Below are positions 58,496 to 64,000 of a stretch of DNA of 64,000 nt, one piece after another. Within the stretch, counting starts at the first letter, position 1. Each line of letters starts with the position of its first letter. The translations under genes were made by a program, and so were the position numbers. Source of the stretch: Hibiscus mutabilis (taxonomy: Eukaryota; Streptophyta; Magnoliopsida; Malvales; Malvaceae); assembly GCA_019671005.1 (NCBI GenBank), contig CM033714.1, positions 54,077,741 to 54,141,740 on the forward strand, read 5' to 3'. The notes beneath the pieces were generated by a model. The model was not told the DNA's origin. It made no database searches and was given only the letters and a program-made list of their open reading frames with translations.

Positions 58496-58743
58496 CTGCA
58501 AAGAAATAGGGCAAAGAATATATACAAAGAAAGAGATAAATGAATAGAATGATTTGTCTTCAACTTTATTTTTGTTTTGGGGGTTTATTTTTATAATTTA
58601 CGAGAAGGGTTTGCCACACAGGGTTTATCAAACAATGCATCTTTATTGAAATTTTAAAATCATAAGTTTGACATAGGCCATTTACATAAGATCCCTAATT
58701 GGCTTCAAGCCCAAAGGCAAAAAAGGTTGGTTTTGAGAATTAC
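58496..58743 (-). other. Element B intron between protease and RT, about 248 nt
   Basis: On the minus strand the donor GTAATTCTC lies at 58743 and the acceptor CCTATTTCTTTGCAG ends at 58496. Position, length and donor are the same as in element A (GTAATGCTC, 260 nt). Confidence 0.7.
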
Positions 58744-59980
58744 TCTATAATTGCTATAAAAGCTACAGGGATTTCTTCGGCAGTCCAGTTGGGTGGATCA
58801 TGGATAAGTACTTATTCTCTCCTTCCTCATCCATCACATCATTGATGCTCAGTTTCTCAAATACCTCACATAAATCATTCTTTCCTTTTTCCTCATAAAT
58901 TTGGATCCAGGAAGCCTCCAGATTTGAAATTGTGGCTCAGGGGTGGAAACGTTATTGGCTCCCATTCAATCTCTTCCCCTTTTAGTCTTGCCCTTCTTCT
59001 TTCTTGATGTTTTCTTATTTTTGCCTTTCTTTGCCAATTATTGGGTTTGAAACCCAATCTAAACTGATCTTTCTTTGTTGGGATAACCACATAATAAACC
59101 TCTTCTGGTGTCTTTTCTCGAACCCTTTTCCAAATTTGACTCATTTTCCTAGGGTTTGCTTCACTTGCATTTTCGAGCAATTGGAAAACTCTGTCTTGAA
59201 TACCTTACTTCCTTCGGTGACAAAGGTCGCATTGACTAGCTCCAACGTCCTGAAGTGACATTTGAGTGCACCCTCATCAATCTCAATGTAAGGTGCATCA
59301 GTTGCTATTAATACAATGATTTCCTCCCCAACACCAATTATTACTAACTGACCATCCATCACAAATTTTAATTTTTGGTGTAGGGTAGAAGAGAACGTAC
59401 CTGCTACATGGATCGATGGGCGCCCAAGTAGACAGTTGTAGCTGGGCTTTATATCCATGAGCACAAACTCTACATCAAAAGTTGATGGTCCTATCTGCAA
59501 AGGTATTTTAATCTTTCCCAAAACATCTCTTTGAGTCTTGTCAAATGCTCTCACGGTGTTTTGGTAAGCTCTCATATGCGAGCTATCCACTGGTAGCTTC
59601 TTCAGCGTTACCAACAGAAGGACATTCAGGGCTGATCCATTGTCAATAAGAACACCTGGTAGCATATGTCCTTTGCATCTTGTAGAAATGTGAAGGGCTT
59701 TGCATGATCCCTTCCCTCCTTCTAAAATTTCTTCGTCATTGAATCAGATAAAATTGTTGACTGCAATGTTGTTGAACAACATATCCATCTTTTCGTTCAT
59801 GATCTCCTTTGACATAAATGTTCGGTTCAAAATTTTCAATAAGGCATCACAGTGAACCTCAGAACTTAGCAAAAAAGATATCATAGATATTCTGGCCGAG
59901 ATCTTACGGAGCTGCTCTACCACACTATACTCACTGTTCTTGAGTATTTTCAGAAACTTTTGGGCCTCTGATTCCTTCAC
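58744..59980 (-). pseudogene. Element B protease region
   Basis: Open frame 59665-59141 reads GVLIDNGSALNVLLLVTLKK with the intact DNGSALN active site of Ogre protease, HMRAYQNTVRAFDKTQRDVL, VLMDIKPSYNCLLGRPSIHV and TLHQKLKFVMDGQLVIIGVG. Upstream (59980-59744) is SEVHCDALLKILNRTFMSKE. Downstream (59180-58893) is PTKKDQFRLGFKPNNWQRKA and EIEWEPITFPPLSHNF. It is close to element A in sequence and better preserved at the active site, but split into three frames. Confidence 0.9.
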
Positions 59981-59989
59981 AGTTCATGA

Positions 59990-62190
59990 TATACTAGTGA
60001 CTTTTCTTGAAAGAAATCTTTTTCAACTTTTTTCTCTAGCTCTTTAACAACAACCTTTCTCTGTGTCGCGTCTTTATCCTCCTCTGTCGGTGGGGAATAC
60101 AATCTTCCACTTCTTGTGAAGTGGCTTACTTCATTAACCGATTATTCTCTTGTCTTATTTCTAGCCGATAGTTCTCTTGGGGTTGCTACCGTGCAAGCAT
60201 AATTCTAGGGGACCTGCTTGTTGTCCTTGTATGGAAAAGGGGCCGGTGTTTTGATGATTAATCGTGGGGTTATACCCCTCGCGAGTTCAGTTTTTGCTTT
60301 AGCATTGATCACCAAAGGCTTTATTCCTGCATAATCCTTTCTAGAGGAAAACTCCTCTGACGCACATACGTCCATCATGAGCTTCATGCTTCATTTCTCA
60401 AAGAATACAAGTTCTTTGTCATCCATTTTAGCTTAAGCCAACTATTTAAACTCCAAGTAACATTCGATCTCATGTCCTTCTGCTCTATGGTGCTCACAGT
60501 ATAGTTCATCTTTAACCTTCATCTTATGGGTTTCCCCCTCTAATATCCGAGCTGCAACCATTTGGGCCCACACCCACTTCATGGGTATATGAAGTGGGTG
60601 TCCTGACCTCTTCAACACATTCCCTGCTCATCATGTCTTCCTCTTCAATGACTGCATTCACTCATGCCTTCTGGTGGTTTGGCAAAGGGTTCCCTTTCTT
60701 TCTAGATACGTCAAAAGATAACATGCCTGACTTTCACAAATCATCCACCACTCTTTTAAATGTGGTGCAATTTTCTATAGTGTGCCCCCTGATTCCTACT
60801 TGGTATTCACACTGTGCCTTCTCATCATACTATACGGGGTATGGAGGCGAGAAAGGAAGAACATGACGGGATAGCAAAATTTGGGATTTGACTAATTTTG
60901 TGAACAATTCTGCATATGTCATTGTGATAGGAGGGAAGTAAGGCTTAGAGCTCCCTTAATATCTCCGTTCTTCCTTTGGAGAATTTGCTACAACTTGCGC
61001 TGTGGTTGGGACGTTGGGCTTATTGAAAACCATACCCTTTGAATGACTAGGGTTGTAGACGTTGGTTGCATTGAATTCATTTTCACTCTTTTTGTAGGGC
61101 TTCTTTGTCTCTCCTCCATCTAACTTCCCACTTTTGACTACTACCAAGATCAGTTCCCCATTCATTAGCATGTCTGTGAAGCTCTTAGTTGCATGATGTA
61201 TCATGCAGTCATAGAAAGAGCCTTTCAAAGTCTCCACGAACATTGGGGTGATCTCATTCTCCAGCAACGGCGGCTGAACTTGGGAGGCCACATCCCTCTA
61301 CCTTTGTGCGTACTGACGAAAACTCTCATGATGTTTCTGTTCAATCCCTTGTAGAACCAACTAGTTTGGAACCATGTTTGTAACATATTTATATTATTCG
61401 TTGAAAGCCCGAGATAAATCCTTCCACGACTGAATGTTGGCCAAGCTTAATTGCGTGTACCAACATGATGCTGACACTATTAAGCTATCCTAGAAGCAGT
61501 GAATGAGCAATTTCTCGTTATCTAGGTACATCGACATTTTTCTACAATACATGGTCAAGTGCGCTGAAGAGCACATAGTTCTATTGTATTTCTCAAAATC
61601 TGGAATTTTAAACTTTAGGGGAACCATAAGATCCGTCACCAGGCTCAGATCTTTGGCATCTATTCCACCGTGGATACTTCCCTCCTAAAAAGATTTAATC
61701 ATTCCTTCTAGCTTCACATAGCAGTTCTCTCACTTCTTCTCAGTTTTGGCTTTATAAGCAATTTCATCGAGGTCAAGTACCTCATAGTTCTGAACCTCTT
61801 CAGTAAGAACCTCAACTTTTTTCGGGCAGAGGATTTAGTATAGTGGGGTGGAATTTTGACTTTGGGTGAAACAACTTCTTTTTGCATTCCTGGATGGACG
61901 AAAGCCACCCTTGAAACCTAGGCAATGTATTAGTTTCTCCATCAGCTTCTATTGCATCTGGGTCCTTGAACCCCAATATGGCCGTGATTGAGCTAACTAT
62001 TTTCTGGCGAGCTATCTCAATTTTTTGTTTCAGGTCGGTTTCTATTTTGTCCAGCCTATCTTGGGTGATTTTGTGGTTGTTCTCTAGGGTGGTAACTCTA
62101 TCTTCCATTGCTTTGGTTTGTGAACGAGTACCGTACTGGTGAGTTGTTTTTGCTATTTTGGAAATTCTGTCATGTGTTTTATTCAAGTTA
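59990..62190 (-). pseudogene. Element B gag
   Basis: The start (62186-61812) is MNKTHDRISKIAKTTHQYGT, then MEDRVTTLENNHKITQDRLD (coiled coil). The capsid part at about 61650-61300 is readable with stops (VTDLMVPLKFKIPDFEKY-like, then the Trp-ending helix). Open frame 61291-60956 reads ASQVQPPLLENEITPMFVET, LKGSFYDCMIHHATKSFTDM. A knuckle-like region near 60800-60740 and a linker to 60205 follow. Order equals that of element A. Defective. Confidence 0.82.
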
Positions 62191-62599
62191 GTTTCTTATC
62201 ATGTTATGAAATGTTATGAATTAAACTTATGCAAAGACAACAAAGCAAAACCAAACAAAGAATGCAAATAAAAATGCAAATGCATGAATGCAAGTGAAGG
62301 GTCATTGATTCCATGAAATTTTGCTCTAGAAACAGCTCTTTATTGAATGTTAAAGGTATTTATTACAAAACTTCTAAATTTTCACGAGTACATCTCAGCT
62401 CGAGCACCCAATTCCTTAATTTCTTCGATTAACCATATGAGTCTTGGTCCGACTTCTCCCATTGGCTTGATGTATTGGCAAAGGGTTGTAGCTTCCTTGG
62501 CTAATATCAACACGTGTTTGGCCATATCTTGAATCTGAGTCATGACGGTCTTGTCAACCTCATATCACTTTTGGAATCTTCTAGCGTTGTCTCTGAGAC

Positions 62600-64000
62600 A
62601 AGTGAACTAGTAGCCATTACCCCCGTCAACAATATCTTCAAGAACAAGGATCTTCGTTCCATATTCTTGGAGGACGCTGTCCATTTCTTCCACTTGTCCC
62701 CTCAAAGTGTCATTCTCGCTCAAACTGGCCTGGAGTTCAATGTGCGTATGATGATTCTGAAACTTGTGTAAAGAATGGTTCAGGTTATCTACCCTGGCTT
62801 GTAACTCAGCAACAAGAGCTTGGCTCTGTTTCAACTTCTCATTGGTCTCATCATACATTGTCTGCAATTCCAATAAACGGATTTTATTGTCGTGGGCCTT
62901 CCTTTTCCATGCAGCTACATTCTCTTTTTCTTTCTCAAGGGTTTGTTTGATTTTTCCACTTTCGACTGCTTGTTTACCTTTATTTCTTTCTTCAGCAAGT
63001 GCTCGTTTGTATCTTTCAATCTCTCGTTTGCTACGCTCTCTCTCTTTTTCCAAAGCCCACTTAATTTCTTGCTCCCACTGTTTTGGGCTTTTTCTTAAGT
63101 CAGCACTCCGAACTGTGGTATGGAACTTGAGAAAATAGACGCTATGGATCTTATATTTCTTTTCTAAATCTTGATACATATTTATTACCCAATCTATCTC
63201 CCCTTTGTATCTTTCTACATCGAGGCTTGATTTGAACTTGTCTCGCTGGTTTTGTTCTTGTAGAGCTTCTATCTCCAACTTGGCTCTTTTCAACTCATCT
63301 CTTAGAATATCATCTTCTGAAGGAACTATCTTCAATTGTTCTTCTAGAGTATTTGCCTGTCCAAGTGTGGGTTGTATGACCTTGTCGTTCGTTCTTGTGT
63401 GCCTCCAAACATCGTAGTTGGGGTTGAACATGCAATGACTGTCAAACTCAAACTTCATGTAGTAACAATTATTCCACAAATCACTAATGGTCTATACTTT
63501 GTGCCTGAATTCTCCTTGAAACTCGAACTGAGACGAACTAAGATCAGTAGTAAAAGGGACAAACTGTCGGGAACCATATTGTCGTGACACCAGCAAAGAG
63601 GCACACCCAATTCCACCCTATAAGCCCAACAACATCAGGGAATTATAATCCCCGTATTTGTACAGAACCTTGGCATGGCCCATCCACGGTATCCTCCACC
63701 TAATGTTCTGATCACGACGATCTTTGAAAATGTCCACCCATTTGCCTTTCTTGACCACTGGCCAATTTTTTGCTAGAAATTCTCGAAGAGGAGAAAAGTT
63801 TAGAGAGAACACTTTTGACAAGGTCAGAGTCGGGCATTTCCAGAAGTGGCTATGGGCCCAGACCTGGAGTAAAGGGGCACACCCTCCGAAGCGCACACCT
63901 TCTACCTTTCGGCATGCATTCAAGAAGATGAAGGTTTCTGCTAACACGGAAGGCACTAGATTGACTTCTCTCTTCAGCTGCTCAAAGAAATCTAGTAAAG
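62600..64000 (-). pseudogene. Element B ORF1, cut by the window edge
   Basis: Frame 63956-63618 reads MPSVLAETFIFLNACRKVEG, HSHFWKCPTLTLSKVFSLNF, RIPWMGHAKVLYKYGDYNSL, LLGL, matching the Ogre ORF1 pattern seen in element A (WRAPWL...YRCGEYSW). A 290-residue open frame (63479-62607) carries the C-terminal half: FDSHCMFNPNYDVWRHTRTN and then a long coiled coil (EEQLKIVPSEDDILRDELKR; RYKRALAEERNKGKQAVESG). ORF1 begins beyond the right edge. Confidence 0.86.

Overview
The window is a block of plant nuclear heterochromatin built almost entirely of nested transposable elements. Plant origin is shown by plant-type Ty3/gypsy lineages (Tat/Ogre-like and chromovirus-like), a plant LINE with a C-terminal RNase H, a Mutator-like transposase and a plant mobile domain (PMD) gene. 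No intact host gene, rRNA gene or complete tRNA gene was found. The species cannot be named from the sequence; a flowering plant, probably a eudicot, is my inference.

Layout from left to right. (1) 1-5132: a minus-strand LINE whose reverse transcriptase gene is split by a 1.4 kb plus-strand solo LTR at 2747-4170. (2) 5133-6315: non-coding DNA with the 3' half of a tRNA-Ala relic. (3) 6316-30053, element O: a minus-strand Tat-like Ty3/gypsy element. It has a 467 bp 3' LTR, a plus-strand (antisense) gene relic with its own TATA box between the 3' LTR and pol, a 7-copy minisatellite of about 95 bp, a degraded pol, a tRNA-Phe-type primer binding site and a truncated 5' LTR. Gag is not recognisable. 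A 3.2 kb solo LTR (7852-11061, perfect GAAAG duplication) sits in the antisense gene. A second Ty3/gypsy element, I (19555-29314, Del/Tekay-like chromovirus with LTRs of about 2.9 kb), sits in the protease active-site region. (4) 30054-37655: intergenic DNA, then a degenerate PMD gene with readable introns, a tandem triplet of about 170 bp, hairpins, and a 3'-truncated Mutator-like transposase. (5) 37653-64000, element B: a minus-strand Ogre-like element truncated in its RNase H region on the left and running off the window on the right. Its RT gene is split by element A (38914-58117), another Ogre-like element with LTRs of 3.4-3.7 kb, a tRNA-Arg-type primer site, ORF1, gag, protease, an intron, RT, RNase H, integrase and a five-copy 112 bp minisatellite before the 3' LTR.

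The relative order of insertion can be read directly: LINE before its solo LTR; O before the GAAAG solo LTR and before I; B before A. All coding regions carry stops or frameshifts, so nothing here looks autonomous today. The points most worth a second look are the antisense gene of element O, the protease-RT intron shared by the two Ogre-like elements, the independent minisatellites next to the 3' LTRs of O and A, the unusually long tRNA-Phe match at the O primer site, and the PMD gene beside a Mutator transposase. I saw no bacterial-type defence system, CRISPR array or other clearly new system.
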